Positions 1 through 8,772 of a stretch of 64,000 bases of DNA are shown one piece after another. Within the stretch, counting starts at the first letter, position 1; each line of letters starts with the position of its first letter. The notes beneath the pieces are model-generated. The model searched no databases, was not told the origin of the DNA, and saw only the letters and a program-made list of their open reading frames with translations. Origin of the DNA: Pirellulaceae bacterium (GTDB taxonomy: Bacteria; Planctomycetota; Planctomycetia; Pirellulales; Pirellulaceae); assembly GCA_018402565.1 (NCBI GenBank), contig JAGYIQ010000006.1, positions 248,001-312,000 of the forward strand, given 5' to 3'. Both the position numbers and the translations under genes were made by a program.

Positions 1-226
1 AAACCGGTAGTAGGTGGCTTGGCATGACGCCAGGTCGCTGGGCTGGCTTTTCCAGGTGGATGTCGGGGCAGGTAATGGCGATGATTGAGGGCGGGTGTCG
101 CCCTTGGTGCATGCCGTTCGCTTGTCAGATCCCCTTTTCTTGTGCGATCGGGCTGCAGTTCACCGAATGGGACGGATCCCGTGGGTGTCGCTGCCCTTAA
201 AACTTAGAACAGGAACCACGTCGAAA

Positions 227-1306
227 ATGGATTTTCGACAGAACGCGGCGCGACGACGCCGAGTGATGCGTGATGAGCGGCCGGAGGTGGTGGCAACGGT
301 GGTAGCTGTGCCCACTCAGCAGCCGTTGCGGCGATACTGTACCGAGGAGGTGTTGGCTTCCCAGCCAACGCTGCTGCAGTTTTTGCCGACGAAGCCTTGG
401 CTGGTAGCGGTGGTACTGTCGTTGACCTTGGCGGCAGCCGGGCTGATTCTTTTGGCGCCCGTGATCAGTGACCAACTGCCGGACTCCGGGCGTTCGTTAT
501 CTGTCAGTCCACTTGAATTGTTGGATGCGGGGCGTTCGGGCTCGCTGGCTCAGGTTGGCTTGCAGACGATTGCCATTCTGAACTGGGTGTTGGCTTATCA
601 GATTTTTCACTTGCGCCGTCACCGCGAGGACGACTATCACGGTGTCTACCAAGTTTGGTGGTGGTGTTTATGGCCGTTGGGGATCGTATCGCTGTTGAGC
701 TCAGGGGTCGTTGCCGAAGTGTTGGTGGCTGTGCTCCGTGCCTGGTATCCTGCGGAGTGGTTGGTGACGACGACCTGGGGCGTGTTGGTGACGGGAGTCG
801 TGATTGCGGGTTTGCTGGTGCCGCGACTGTTTGCTGAGTTGAGGGAGTGTTTGACGGCGCGAGTGTTCCTCGTATTGACCACCCTGGCGGCTGTTGGCTT
901 TGCGATGGTGCGTGTCGCGACAAATTTCGATGCTTTGGCTGGTAGTGCGGCTCTTCTGACCACGACCATGGAGTGGTGGGTGTTGTTGAATGTGTTTAGC
1001 TTCGCCTGCTTGCAGAGTGCTCTGAGTTTTGTGGCTACGGACGTTATGGGGCAGAGAGATGCGGTCAGCGAGTCCGGTGAGGAATCGGCATGTGATGTGA
1101 CCGAGTCCGGTGTGGGGAAGCGGGAGCAGGCTCACAGCGAGCGTTCCTCGGTCGTTGGCGAGGTGCCGTCCGAGCTGGCGGCGGACGCAGCGGACGCAGT
1201 GGAGCGACTGGCGTCGTCGGGCGTGGTTGTGCGGGAGAGCGAGTCTAACGTGGAGGACTCGGACGCCAACTTACTGCAACGGCGCAAGCGCCGGCGGGCG
1301 GCTTAG
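227..1306 (+). CDS. Hypothetical multi-pass membrane protein
   Basis: A 359-residue protein I do not recognise. After a basic N-terminus (RRRRVMRDERPE) there are about six hydrophobic stretches, beginning WLVAVVLSLTLAAAGLILL and ending with WWVLLNVFSFACLQSALSF, so an inner-membrane protein is likely. The C-terminal ~90 residues are hydrophilic and acidic, and end in a basic cluster (RRKRRRAA). The open frame extends upstream to position 95, but the ATG at 227 is preferred because the upstream part is Arg/Pro-rich and not protein-like. The gene converges on the next one and their stop codons overlap (TAG at 1304-1306, TAA of the other strand at 1303-1305). No conserved domain can be named. Confidence 0.6.
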   Translation: MDFRQNAARRRRVMRDERPEVVATVVAVPTQQPLRRYCTEEVLASQPTLLQFLPTKPWLVAVVLSLTLAAAGLILLAPVISDQLPDSGRSLSVSPLELLDAGRSGSLAQVGLQTIAILNWVLAYQIFHLRRHREDDYHGVYQVWWWCLWPLGIVSLLSSGVVAEVLVAVLRAWYPAEWLVTTTWGVLVTGVVIAGLLVPRLFAELRECLTARVFLVLTTLAAVGFAMVRVATNFDALAGSAALLTTTMEWWVLLNVFSFACLQSALSFVATDVMGQRDAVSESGEESACDVTESGVGKREQAHSERSSVVGEVPSELAADAADAVERLASSGVVVRESESNVEDSDANLLQRRKRRRAA

Positions 1307-2712
1307 TTCCGCGTTTCCCAGAGGGTTTCGGGTAGGTGTTCGAGGGCGGTGAAGCGTTGGTACTTTAGATTCTGGGTGTGTTCCTCCCAAGTTAGGGCCG
1401 TTGGACTGAGGCCATCAGCGACCAACGTTTCGCAGGCTCTGAGCCAATCTTTGTCTTTAAGTGGTGGCAAATCGGTCGGGTCATGCCCCAGGGCGTGGGC
1501 GATGTCGGGCAGAAACCATTGGAACGTTGCCACAACATCTCGACAGCGGGTGGCGACGTCATTCTGTTCCGCGCGATCGTCTGGGCGCACGAAGAGTTTG
1601 GGGGCTTGGCCGACGGTCCAGAGGAAGCTCCAGGTGACGGTCCGGCAACTGACAGCGTTGGTCGAGTAACTCAAGACGATGTGGCGATTGTTGGTGGAAA
1701 AAATCGAGTAGTTCAAAGAGTCGAAGTGCAGCAGGGAACGAGTGACTAGCGAGTCGTAGGCCACGGTGTTTACCGAACTGTCGGGCGAGTGGTCTTCGGG
1801 ACCGAGATCACTCAACCAAAAGTCGAGGACCTGCTGTTGGTTCTGGATACCGGCGACTCGGGCCGGGAATTGATTTGGGAACTGGGTGTGAAGCAGGACG
1901 GGGACATGCGTCTCCTCGGACCAGAGACTGTTGGGGGAGTACCCAATGCCGTAGTGCTCGCCCAATCCGTAGCCGGATTCGGCCGTCAGAAGTATAGCCA
2001 ACTCGTGGCCATGGGGTAGTTTTGCCAGGCAAGCCTCCAGCCACTCGCAGGCATGATCCAGCAACATGACCATGGCTCCCGCGGCATGCTCGTACGCTAA
2101 GCGATGGTCGGGATCGAAGCCCTGCAGTTCGTCGAAGCCCGAGATGCCGTCACCGTGACGCTGCAGGTGTGGTGCCTGCCAGCCCGAGTAGATTTCGCTG
2201 GCGTCGTCGTTGGCGAGGAAGCTCCGCCATGCGAGCGGAGCGTCCCACGGGCCTGAGAAGAGTGGCAGGTCCAGCCAAAGGCGGTGATCAGCCTTGAGGG
2301 AAAAGGCGGCCAGGTGATCGATGGCTTGCTCCAAGTAGTGAGCCATCGCTGTCGATTCCCAATCCCGGGCGACCGTTGGTGAATCGCGCGTCGGGATGCT
2401 GATCGTTGACGGATTTTCGTTGGACGCGGGGCGAGTGGATTCAGCCGCGGGTTGCCAATTCGGGTGCCCCTTTCCTTGCGGGGTAAGTCGCAAGTCTAGG
2501 CGAGGGAAAGCGGCGAGTGACGCTGTGGAATTCGAGGTTCCTGGGTCAGACGTCATCAATGCTTGGTTGCGTGAGCCGGACTGGAAGGCGGAGTCGACGA
2601 CAATCCCGTTGGCTGCCCAGCGATTCAGAGTCGGCGTCGGGACGCTGGTGTTTCCATAGGGCCCGAGCAAGTAGGTGGGGAGATGGTCGACATTGAGAAC
2701 CAATAGACCCAT
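1303..2712 (-). CDS. Sulfatase/alkaline-phosphatase-fold protein lacking the catalytic Cys
   Basis: The N-terminus (LLVLNVDHLPTYLLGPYG, then TPTLNRWAANGIVVDSAF) follows the sulfatase pattern: a metal-binding Asp, the GxYG turn and TPxLDxLAxxG. In active sulfatases the next element is C/S-x-P-x-R, where Cys or Ser becomes formylglycine. Here the matching stretch is QSGSRNQALMTS, with Gln in place of Cys and Gly in place of Pro. The HGHELAILLTAESGYGLGEH region resembles the later metal-site segment (TSDHG-like). The 469 residues are a usual family length. No signal peptide is visible, so it may be cytoplasmic. It is either a non-sulfatase member of the superfamily (phosphodiesterase-like) or a pseudoenzyme. 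It is divergent from pyrE with about 100 bp between them. Confidence 0.6.
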   Translation of the reverse strand: MGLLVLNVDHLPTYLLGPYGNTSVPTPTLNRWAANGIVVDSAFQSGSRNQALMTSDPGTSNSTASLAAFPRLDLRLTPQGKGHPNWQPAAESTRPASNENPSTISIPTRDSPTVARDWESTAMAHYLEQAIDHLAAFSLKADHRLWLDLPLFSGPWDAPLAWRSFLANDDASEIYSGWQAPHLQRHGDGISGFDELQGFDPDHRLAYEHAAGAMVMLLDHACEWLEACLAKLPHGHELAILLTAESGYGLGEHYGIGYSPNSLWSEETHVPVLLHTQFPNQFPARVAGIQNQQQVLDFWLSDLGPEDHSPDSSVNTVAYDSLVTRSLLHFDSLNYSIFSTNNRHIVLSYSTNAVSCRTVTWSFLWTVGQAPKLFVRPDDRAEQNDVATRCRDVVATFQWFLPDIAHALGHDPTDLPPLKDKDWLRACETLVADGLSPTALTWEEHTQNLKYQRFTALEHLPETLWETRN

Positions 2713-2814
2713 TCGCGATTTTCGGCTTTCCGGTAGACTGAGTTACTGATTGGGAGATCGATCGAGACGTGGATCGGTCCCTGCTGCGATTAATCTACCG
2801 AAAAGGATCGGTTC

Positions 2815-3375
2815 ATGGATAGCATGCCACAGTACGATTCGCAAGAGTTACTCCGTTTGGTGCATGAATTGGCTTATCAAACCGGCGAATTTGTCTTGGC
2901 GTCGGGCGCGAAGGCGGACTTTTACTTGGATTGCCGGCGACTGACACTGCATCCACGCGGGTTGGTCCAGGTGACGGCTGGATTATACGAGTTGCTGCAG
3001 CGGGAGGGACTGCCGGATGCGGTTGGCGGGATGGCCATTGGAGCGGATCCAATCACGGCGGGCTTGGTCCATCAGGCTGGGTTGGTCGGCGCCGACCTGT
3101 TGGGATTTATGGTTCGCAAGGAACCCAAAGCTCACGGTGCGGGCAAGCAGGTCGAGGGCCCTGTGTTGCCAGGATTTCGGGTGGTGATTGTGGAAGATGT
3201 GGTCACAAGTGGCGGCAGTAGCCTGAAGGCGATTGAGGCCGCGCAGGAATTCGGGCTGGTCGTCGACCGAGTGATTGCGATTATCGATCGTCAAGCCGGC
3301 GGCCGAGAAGCTTTCGAAGCTCGGGGCATTCGCTTCGAGAGTTTATTGACTTTGGAGCAAGTCCGCGGCGCGTGA
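2815..3375 (+). CDS. pyrE: Orotate phosphoribosyltransferase
   Basis: Converts orotate and PRPP to orotidine 5'-monophosphate in de novo pyrimidine synthesis; cytoplasmic. The 186 residues fit the family. The type I PRPP-binding motif is clear (VVIVEDVVTSGGS, residues about 122-134). The FVLASGAKADFYLDCR stretch is the usual N-terminal substrate loop (SGxxSxxYxDxR), and GGMAIGADPITAG and VRKEPKAHGAGKQVEG are the conserved central segments with the flexible catalytic loop Lys residues. The start at 2815 has AAGGA seven bases upstream; an ATG three codons later is possible. The 3' end overlaps the convergent glycosyltransferase gene by 33 bp. No other pyrimidine gene is nearby. Confidence 0.93.
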   Translation: MDSMPQYDSQELLRLVHELAYQTGEFVLASGAKADFYLDCRRLTLHPRGLVQVTAGLYELLQREGLPDAVGGMAIGADPITAGLVHQAGLVGADLLGFMVRKEPKAHGAGKQVEGPVLPGFRVVIVEDVVTSGGSSLKAIEAAQEFGLVVDRVIAIIDRQAGGREAFEARGIRFESLLTLEQVRGA

Positions 3376-4593
3376 TCTGCCTCCGAGTCGCCAGCGGCGG
3401 GCGAGTGCGATCCAGGACTTTTGCCAGAGGAACGTCTTGACGTGCCACCAGGTCTTGAAGCCCGGTTTGGTCGGGCGCCAGTCCACCCAATCGGTTTGTG
3501 CCAGGTAGTCGAAAAATCGGTGGGTCTGGGGGTGAAAGCTGTAGTAATGCCAGGGCTTGATCTCGGTGGTGAAGTGCAATAGCCGAGGGGAATTCCACAT
3601 CTCTTGGTACTGTTCGGGCAGCAGTGGCGATTTCCCAGCGAGTTCCTTGGCGGCCGAGTAATCGTAGGCGTGAGCGCCAAAGTTCCAGGCCAGCGGCAGC
3701 TTTCCCCAACGTTGGTGGAATACAACATTGAGAGCGTATTGATCCCAACACCAAACATGTTTTTGGTGGCGTTGCAAGCATTCAAGCAGTTGTTGGCTGC
3801 GGTCGTTGTTGCGCCACGCGGCCAAGTCGAGGACCATAACCCCGCTGTTGAAATAGCATGCGGCGGGATTCAATCCGAGTTCCCGAAAGTTGGGGACGGG
3901 GTGCAGTGCCGCAAAATAAGGGGCAAAGCTATGGAACTCGGGACAGGCCCTGCTCGGGTCCAGATAGGGGCAGGCGATGTCGGGGACAGCCCAGACCTCG
4001 TTGGGATGCCCCGAATCGTGGGACGTTTGCACCAAGCTTTCGTGCCACAACTCTCGGACGTCAGCCAGGGCGATGACGTCGCAATCCAGGTAAATGACCC
4101 GCGTGATCCAATCGGGGAGCCAGACGCTGCTGAGCAGGCGAAAGTAGGCCGTGTGGCTGATGTGGTGCGAGATGTTCAGGTGTCGGACGGCCCCACGATC
4201 CGCACGCACGCGAATGGTCGGCAGGGAGAGTCCCGAGATCGTGCGAGCCAGCCGCGCCCAGGTCTGGTCGGACATGCCGCCATCGAGCAGCACTAATTGC
4301 AGCGGTGGGGACGGGACGTCAGAGAGCCGAGCCAAGTGGCTGGCTAAACCCGCAGCGTCTGCTGTCCCAGAGTTCGCCTTTGAGCTGAGCGAGGCGTTCG
4401 AGCCGGGAGGGCTGATGTGGGCAGCAACGGATGCCAAGGCCGCGGCCAGGGGCATGGCGTAGCGGTCGTCCGTCGCGCACATCAGTGTAGGGCGACGGGT
4501 GTCCCAACCGCTCGGGGGGGCTGACAGTGCCAATTCAGGGACTGAGACGTCCAGTAGTAACGGCTTCGGCTGGGAGAGGGGCGGATGGGTCAT
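3343..4593 (-). CDS. Family 8 glycosyltransferase
   Basis: A GT8-type retaining sugar transferase (LPS galactosyl/glucosyltransferase-like), probably acting on surface polysaccharide from the cytoplasmic side. GT8 landmarks are in order: TDDRYAMPLAAALASVAAH near the N-terminus, the metal-binding DxD in YLDCDVIALADVRELW, then CYFNSGVMVLDLAAWR, DQYALNVVF, and the His-containing LLHFTTEIKPWHYY. The ATG at 4593 is chosen over the in-frame one at 4605 because it overlaps the stop of the upstream gene as ATGA and has AAGGAG four bases upstream, so the two genes are probably translationally coupled. The protein has 416 residues. Acceptor and donor cannot be read from sequence. Confidence 0.82.
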   Translation of the reverse strand: MTHPPLSQPKPLLLDVSVPELALSAPPSGWDTRRPTLMCATDDRYAMPLAAALASVAAHISPPGSNASLSSKANSGTADAAGLASHLARLSDVPSPPLQLVLLDGGMSDQTWARLARTISGLSLPTIRVRADRGAVRHLNISHHISHTAYFRLLSSVWLPDWITRVIYLDCDVIALADVRELWHESLVQTSHDSGHPNEVWAVPDIACPYLDPSRACPEFHSFAPYFAALHPVPNFRELGLNPAACYFNSGVMVLDLAAWRNNDRSQQLLECLQRHQKHVWCWDQYALNVVFHQRWGKLPLAWNFGAHAYDYSAAKELAGKSPLLPEQYQEMWNSPRLLHFTTEIKPWHYYSFHPQTHRFFDYLAQTDWVDWRPTKPGFKTWWHVKTFLWQKSWIALARRWRLGGRSRAADLLQSQ

Positions 4594-6083
4594 TGCTCCT
4601 TCCACGAATCAGGTTTGGCCAACGAGCCGGAAGATCCACGCCACCAGCGGCTCCAACGCTCGTGGGATTTCAATAATGCTCCCAGGAGAGGATGTCCCTG
4701 CATGTTTTCGAAAACCTGATGCGCTTCGCTCACCAAACGACTCAGGCGTTGGTTCTCACGCTCCAATTGTTCCGTGTATGCCTGCCATTGTGTCAGGCTC
4801 ATCGTTGTAGCGTCGGATTCTACTGGCGACGTCCCGAAATTTGCCTGTCCCCCGCGCGAGTCAGTCCCGAAATTTGCCTGCCCCCCGCAGGAGTCAGTCC
4901 CAAAATTTGCCTGGCCCCCGTGAGAGTCTGTCGGAGCGGGGACAGCCAGCGCTGCCGGCGCGGGACCCGTTGACGGTGTTGTTTGGGACGAAATTCGGGG
5001 AGTGCGCAGCCGCGAGAACAGATCGGGGACGGCTGGCCGGGAACGCTGGGCAATCTGTCTGAGCTCATCGATTGGCAGCGACAGCGGCTGGCCGGAGTCC
5101 GCCGCCCTGAGGGAACTCGCCAGCAACCGCTGCAGTATGCCGACCATGCGTTGGGTCGCCTGGCCATCGGCCGCCAGATTTTCGTGCAGCAAGAACTGTT
5201 GCCAATGTTGGTGCGACACGCTTTGCCCGAAGTGGATCAATTGGCTTATGACTGGCAAAACCTGGGAGTCGGCCGATATTCTCCAGGCCGCATCCGCCAA
5301 AGTCGGCGTGTTGTGAAAATCGAGTACGGCGACTGGCCGGCCGAATAGCATGGCCTCCAGCATGGCGGTCGATGGAGTCGTGATCACGGCATCGCACTGT
5401 TGGAGCCTATCAACCAAGCCGCCGGCTTCCGGTGCCTCCGCCTGGGTCCAGTGATTGTCCGTGACGCCGACGCGGGACTCTAGGCCTGCCGACAGTCGCC
5501 AGCGAAGGTCGATCCGACGTCCCGCCACAAAGGGGTTTGCGGCCACGGTCGCTTGCAATGCTTGCAGTGATTCGACGGTCCGTTGGGTCTGTTCCGGTGT
5601 GAAGCCAGGGCACTTGGCCGTTAAAACCAAAATACGAAAGTTCTCCGTCGCTGTTCGCGGGGGTGGTGCCGCATTCCACAGAGAATCGAGTCGCGGTAGT
5701 CCCACTTCCACGCACTGCGGGTTGCCCCAGGACTGCAGAATTTCTGTCTGGCGCGGGCCGATGGTTGCGACCACGTGGCTCAAGCAGGGACGCATGGTCC
5801 AGGGACAGGCGATTTCGTCGGCGCGATTCTCCCAGGCATTCCGCCATTCCAGAATGCCGTCAATCGCGTAGAGCGTGGGGATGTTCTGGTGGCGCAATTG
5901 CACGATCAAGGAGCGAAAGCGATCGAAATGCTCGGAGAAAAAGACGGCAACGTCACCTGGACGAATCTGTCGCTGGACTTCCACTGGTTCGGCAGCTTCG
6001 ACCAACAAATGCGGGGCCAGCGGACGGACGTGGTGTGCGACCTCGCGTGAACTGCCCACATAGAAAATCCGACCGCTCTGCAT
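4590..6083 (-). CDS. GT-B-like glycosyltransferase with in-frame repeat and coiled coil
   Basis: A 497-residue protein with a GT-B look: an N-terminal Rossmann-like half (GRIFYVGSSREVAHHVRPL; GDVAVFFSEHFDRF) and a C-terminal half with the donor-site signature (CDAVITTPSTAMLEAMLFG then RPVAVLDF), as in CDP-glycerol or polysaccharide transferases. Residues around 385-418 are three near-identical 11-residue units with the core GGQANFGT, encoded by 33-bp repeats. A short coiled coil follows (YTEQLERENQRLSRLVSEA). The stop overlaps the start of the family 8 transferase as ATGA, so the two form one unit, presumably for one glycan. No signal or membrane segment is seen. GT-B assignment is moderate and the substrate unknown. 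Confidence 0.6.
   Translation of the reverse strand: MQSGRIFYVGSSREVAHHVRPLAPHLLVEAAEPVEVQRQIRPGDVAVFFSEHFDRFRSLIVQLRHQNIPTLYAIDGILEWRNAWENRADEIACPWTMRPCLSHVVATIGPRQTEILQSWGNPQCVEVGLPRLDSLWNAAPPPRTATENFRILVLTAKCPGFTPEQTQRTVESLQALQATVAANPFVAGRRIDLRWRLSAGLESRVGVTDNHWTQAEAPEAGGLVDRLQQCDAVITTPSTAMLEAMLFGRPVAVLDFHNTPTLADAAWRISADSQVLPVISQLIHFGQSVSHQHWQQFLLHENLAADGQATQRMVGILQRLLASSLRAADSGQPLSLPIDELRQIAQRSRPAVPDLFSRLRTPRISSQTTPSTGPAPAALAVPAPTDSHGGQANFGTDSCGGQANFGTDSRGGQANFGTSPVESDATTMSLTQWQAYTEQLERENQRLSRLVSEAHQVFENMQGHPLLGALLKSHERWSRWWRGSSGSLAKPDSWKEQ
4831..4929 (-). repeat. Three 33-bp in-frame direct repeats inside a glycosyltransferase gene
   Basis: Copies start at 4831, 4864 and 4897, exactly 33 bp apart. 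Each contains the plus-strand core AAATTTGCCTG followed by a run of C. They encode S-x-G-G-Q-A-N-F-G-T-D three times on the minus strand, in a linker between the catalytic part and the coiled coil. Because 33 is a multiple of three the reading frame survives copy-number change. Confidence 0.9.
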
Positions 6084-6173
6084 GTGCGTTTACTCTAGAC
6101 GTCCGAAATCAACGACGCTGTTCACATGGTCTTAGGCACAACTCGTAATAGTTGCAGCTCCAGGTGGCGATCG

Positions 6174-7139
6174 TCACCATTCGCCCACGGTGACCGCTTC
6201 GCCGCCGTTGCGCGAGCAGATCGCGGCTAGGACAGCATCGTCAATCGCGTTGGGGACGACTTGGATACTGCCGTCGCAAAACACGAACAGACAGACGCCC
6301 GAGTGTGGCCCGCCGAAGACAGGAAGCGAACCGGGACCTGGTGCCGAGGGGTTCGGGTCGAGTGCCAAGCCCAGGCCCCCCAAGCGAACGGCGGTGCCGG
6401 GCTCTTCACCGTTATAGATACAGCCATCTCCCCAGCCGCCGGGTTCGCCGCGATATTCGGTACTGACCGCCTTCTCACCGGCAAAGATGGTATTGGAGAG
6501 TCCGTCGCGAATGGATTGGAAGCGAAAGCGGCCCTTGGGGCGGCCCACCAGTCGACCGCCAACGACGGGGTTCTGACTGGACAAGCCAGAGTTGATGACG
6601 CCGTCGACCTCCAAGTCGAAGGAGCTCCAGGCGTCTCCGATGAAGCTGAAACTGGTACCGGCATTGCCAGCGTAATCGCCCACCACTCCGATCGCCTCGC
6701 CACCGGATTCGAATTTACTCAATTCCCCTGGGGCTCGTCGCGAAGGACAGAACAATTCGGCTGGACCCTGGCGAACGATCTCGGGATCTTGGTCCGCATA
6801 TCGAGCCCGGATGTCGAAGCGATCGTAGATGTTTCGTTGCTCGAGGTACGGCAAGAGCAGGACCGGCCAGGTGACGAAGCCGTCCGCTGGGCGAGCCGGG
6901 GGTAGTTCCTTCAGGGCTTCTTCGTACTGTTGCAGAGCGAGGCCCCACTGACGCAGGTTGTTTTGACATTGCGTGCGGCGGGCGGCTTCTCGAGCCATTT
7001 GTACGGCGGGCAGCAACAGGCCCATCAGCACACTGATGATACCGATAACCACCAGCAGTTCGACTAAAGTGAACGCCGCGCGACGTTGATTTGGTTGGCC
7101 GCGGTCAGTGAGTGCGATTCTAGTCATGCTGCAACGCAT
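6174..7139 (-). CDS. DUF1559 protein with type IV pilin-like N-terminus
   Basis: A 321-residue planctomycete-type DUF1559 protein. It has a basic leader, then the pseudopilin helix AAFTLVELLVVIGIISVLMG with Glu at mature position 5, and REAARRTQCQNNLRQWGLAL as in type II secretion pseudopilins. The residue before the mature Phe is Ala where prepilin peptidase usually finds Gly. The rest is the DUF1559 domain, with the typical end HSGVCLFVFCDGSIQVVPN and a final GGEAVTVGE. Role unknown; an extracellular, pseudopilus-like location is inferred from the family. The start may be ATG 7139 or the in-frame ATG at 7127; neither has a good ribosome-binding site. Stand-alone gene. Confidence 0.85.
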   Translation of the reverse strand: MRCSMTRIALTDRGQPNQRRAAFTLVELLVVIGIISVLMGLLLPAVQMAREAARRTQCQNNLRQWGLALQQYEEALKELPPARPADGFVTWPVLLLPYLEQRNIYDRFDIRARYADQDPEIVRQGPAELFCPSRRAPGELSKFESGGEAIGVVGDYAGNAGTSFSFIGDAWSSFDLEVDGVINSGLSSQNPVVGGRLVGRPKGRFRFQSIRDGLSNTIFAGEKAVSTEYRGEPGGWGDGCIYNGEEPGTAVRLGGLGLALDPNPSAPGPGSLPVFGGPHSGVCLFVFCDGSIQVVPNAIDDAVLAAICSRNGGEAVTVGEW

Positions 7140-7548
7140 CCAAAATAAAGTCTTCCGGGGACCGTCTCAGGCTCTCGTCGATCGACTTCTAGGCTAATCC
7201 CCAATCGCTGTTCCGGCAACCAAGATCGGCTTGGATAGGCAGACAGGAATCGGGGCTCGCCGCCGAGCGACTGAGGATATTCTAGGCCACCCGCAGCCAA
7301 GGAAGGCGGTCAAATTCACTCGGAAGCCGCCCAAATCGCTGGAAAATTGCAACCGTAACCCAAAAATTACGGTTCGTGTGGGACCACCGTTGCTCGCGAA
7401 CGCGAGGGTCGGCGATTTCCACTCCAGAGCGGCGAATGGACCCGAGCAGGCCGTCCTGTTCTCTCTCGGGGGCGGCAGGGACTCCACGGACGGGACCTGG
7501 CGATTTTACGGTTTGGAGCGGTTCTCCTGGGGTGGGTTGGGAGTGATC
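7140..7548. other. Intergenic region, 409 bp
   Basis: Lies between the start of the DUF1559 gene and the stop of the aminotransferase gene, both on the minus strand. The only structure I see is the dyad at 7351-7374. No protein-like frame was found that is not a shadow. Confidence 0.6.
7351..7374 (-). terminator. Possible weak terminator or operator dyad
   Basis: Perfect 8-bp inverted repeat AACCGTAA / TTACGGTT around an 8-base loop. On the minus strand it lies 175 bp beyond the stop of the aminotransferase gene and is followed by a short TTTT. The stem is AT-rich for a terminator, so a protein-binding dyad upstream of the DUF1559 gene is equally possible. Confidence 0.3.
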
Positions 7549-8772
7549 TCAGCGAGCAGTCGTGTAGAACTCGTTGGCAGCGGCCACACCCGCACCCGGT
7601 GTGAATCGATAGCCTTGGGCTGCCAGGCAGTTTTCGACGGCCGCCAAGAACAACAGGACATGGCTCGCTTGAGCCGTCTCGCCCATCAAGCCGATCCGCC
7701 AAGTCCGGCCTTTGAGTGGCCCCAGTCCCGCGCCGATCTCGATGCCAAAATCCCGCAACAAGCGTCCGCGGAAAGCGACGTCGTCCACACCGTCGGGGAT
7801 CAGGACCGCGTTGAGCATCGGCAATCGGTGAGCGGCCGCCACTGCAAACTGGATGCCGATCGCCTCCAGTCCCGCGCGAAGTGCCGAGTGGTGATAGCGA
7901 TGACGCGCAAAGCGAGCGGGCAGGCCCTCCTGCAGCACCAATCGCAACGCCTCGTGCAGGGCGTAGTTCATGTTGATCGGCGCGGTATGGTGGTAGGCAC
8001 GCGAGGTTTCTGCCCAATAGTTACTGACTAAGCCCAAATCCAAATACCACGATTGCACCGGCGTTGTGCGACTTCGCAGGACTTCTTCCGCTCGTGGGCC
8101 AAAGGTGACGGGAGCCAATCCGGGCGGGCAACTGATGCACTTTTGAGTCCCGCTGTAAGCGGCATCGATACCCCAAGCATCGATCGGAATCGGGCAGCCG
8201 GCCAACGACGTGACGCAGTCCACGACCAGCAATGCGCCGGCGTTGTGAACCAAGTCCGCGACGCCCTCGAGAGGTTGCATCGCACCGGTGGATGTCTCGG
8301 CGTGCACCAAGCCAACCAGCTTCGGCGAGTGGCTCTTGATGGCCTGTTCGATCTCCTCCAGCGAAAAGACCTCGCCGAAAGGTCGTTCGATCGCCAGGAC
8401 ATTCGCCCCTGCCCGCTGGGCGACCTCACGCATCCGTCCTCCGAACACGCCGTTGACGCCGACCACGACCCGGTCGCCAGGCGAGATCAAATTGACCAGG
8501 CAGGTTTCCATGCCAGCCGATCCCGTGCCGCTGACGGCCAGCGTCAAACGATTCCGAGTCTGAAAAACCTGCCGCAGCATCTCCTGCAGTTCATTCATCA
8601 ATTGCAAAAAGAACGGATCCAAATGCCCGACGGTCGGTCGAGCCAACGCGGCCAGCACGCCGGGGTGCGTCTCACTGGGGCCGGGCCCCATCAATAGCCG
8701 CCGCGGGGGTTGAGCCGATTCCGGGATCAAGAAATTGTCTGCTGCGATTGTCTGAGCGAGTTCTGTCGCCAT
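7549..8772 (-). CDS. Class V aminotransferase (alanine/serine-glyoxylate type)
   Basis: A PLP-dependent aminotransferase of the alanine-glyoxylate/serine-glyoxylate group, 407 residues. Recognisable segments are LLMGPGPSETHPGVLAALA and VGHLDPFF at the N-terminus, VSGTGSAGMETCLVNL, the PLP-binding Asp in LLVVDCVTSLAG, and the Schiff-base Lys at residue 211 in YSGTQKCISCPPGLAP. The ATG at 8772 is chosen because AGAGGAA lies about nine bases upstream; the open frame upstream encodes only repeat-derived sequence. The likely role is glyoxylate detoxification or photorespiration-like C2 metabolism, but phosphoserine or 2-aminoethylphosphonate relatives share these motifs. No functional neighbour helps. 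Confidence 0.85.
   Translation of the reverse strand: MATELAQTIAADNFLIPESAQPPRRLLMGPGPSETHPGVLAALARPTVGHLDPFFLQLMNELQEMLRQVFQTRNRLTLAVSGTGSAGMETCLVNLISPGDRVVVGVNGVFGGRMREVAQRAGANVLAIERPFGEVFSLEEIEQAIKSHSPKLVGLVHAETSTGAMQPLEGVADLVHNAGALLVVDCVTSLAGCPIPIDAWGIDAAYSGTQKCISCPPGLAPVTFGPRAEEVLRSRTTPVQSWYLDLGLVSNYWAETSRAYHHTAPINMNYALHEALRLVLQEGLPARFARHRYHHSALRAGLEAIGIQFAVAAAHRLPMLNAVLIPDGVDDVAFRGRLLRDFGIEIGAGLGPLKGRTWRIGLMGETAQASHVLLFLAAVENCLAAQGYRFTPGAGVAAANEFYTTAR

Noticed and set aside
1..226. Possible N-terminal extension of the first protein to position 95, or an upstream gene end
   Set aside because: The extra residues are Arg/Pro-rich without a signal or conserved look; nothing else supportable is present.
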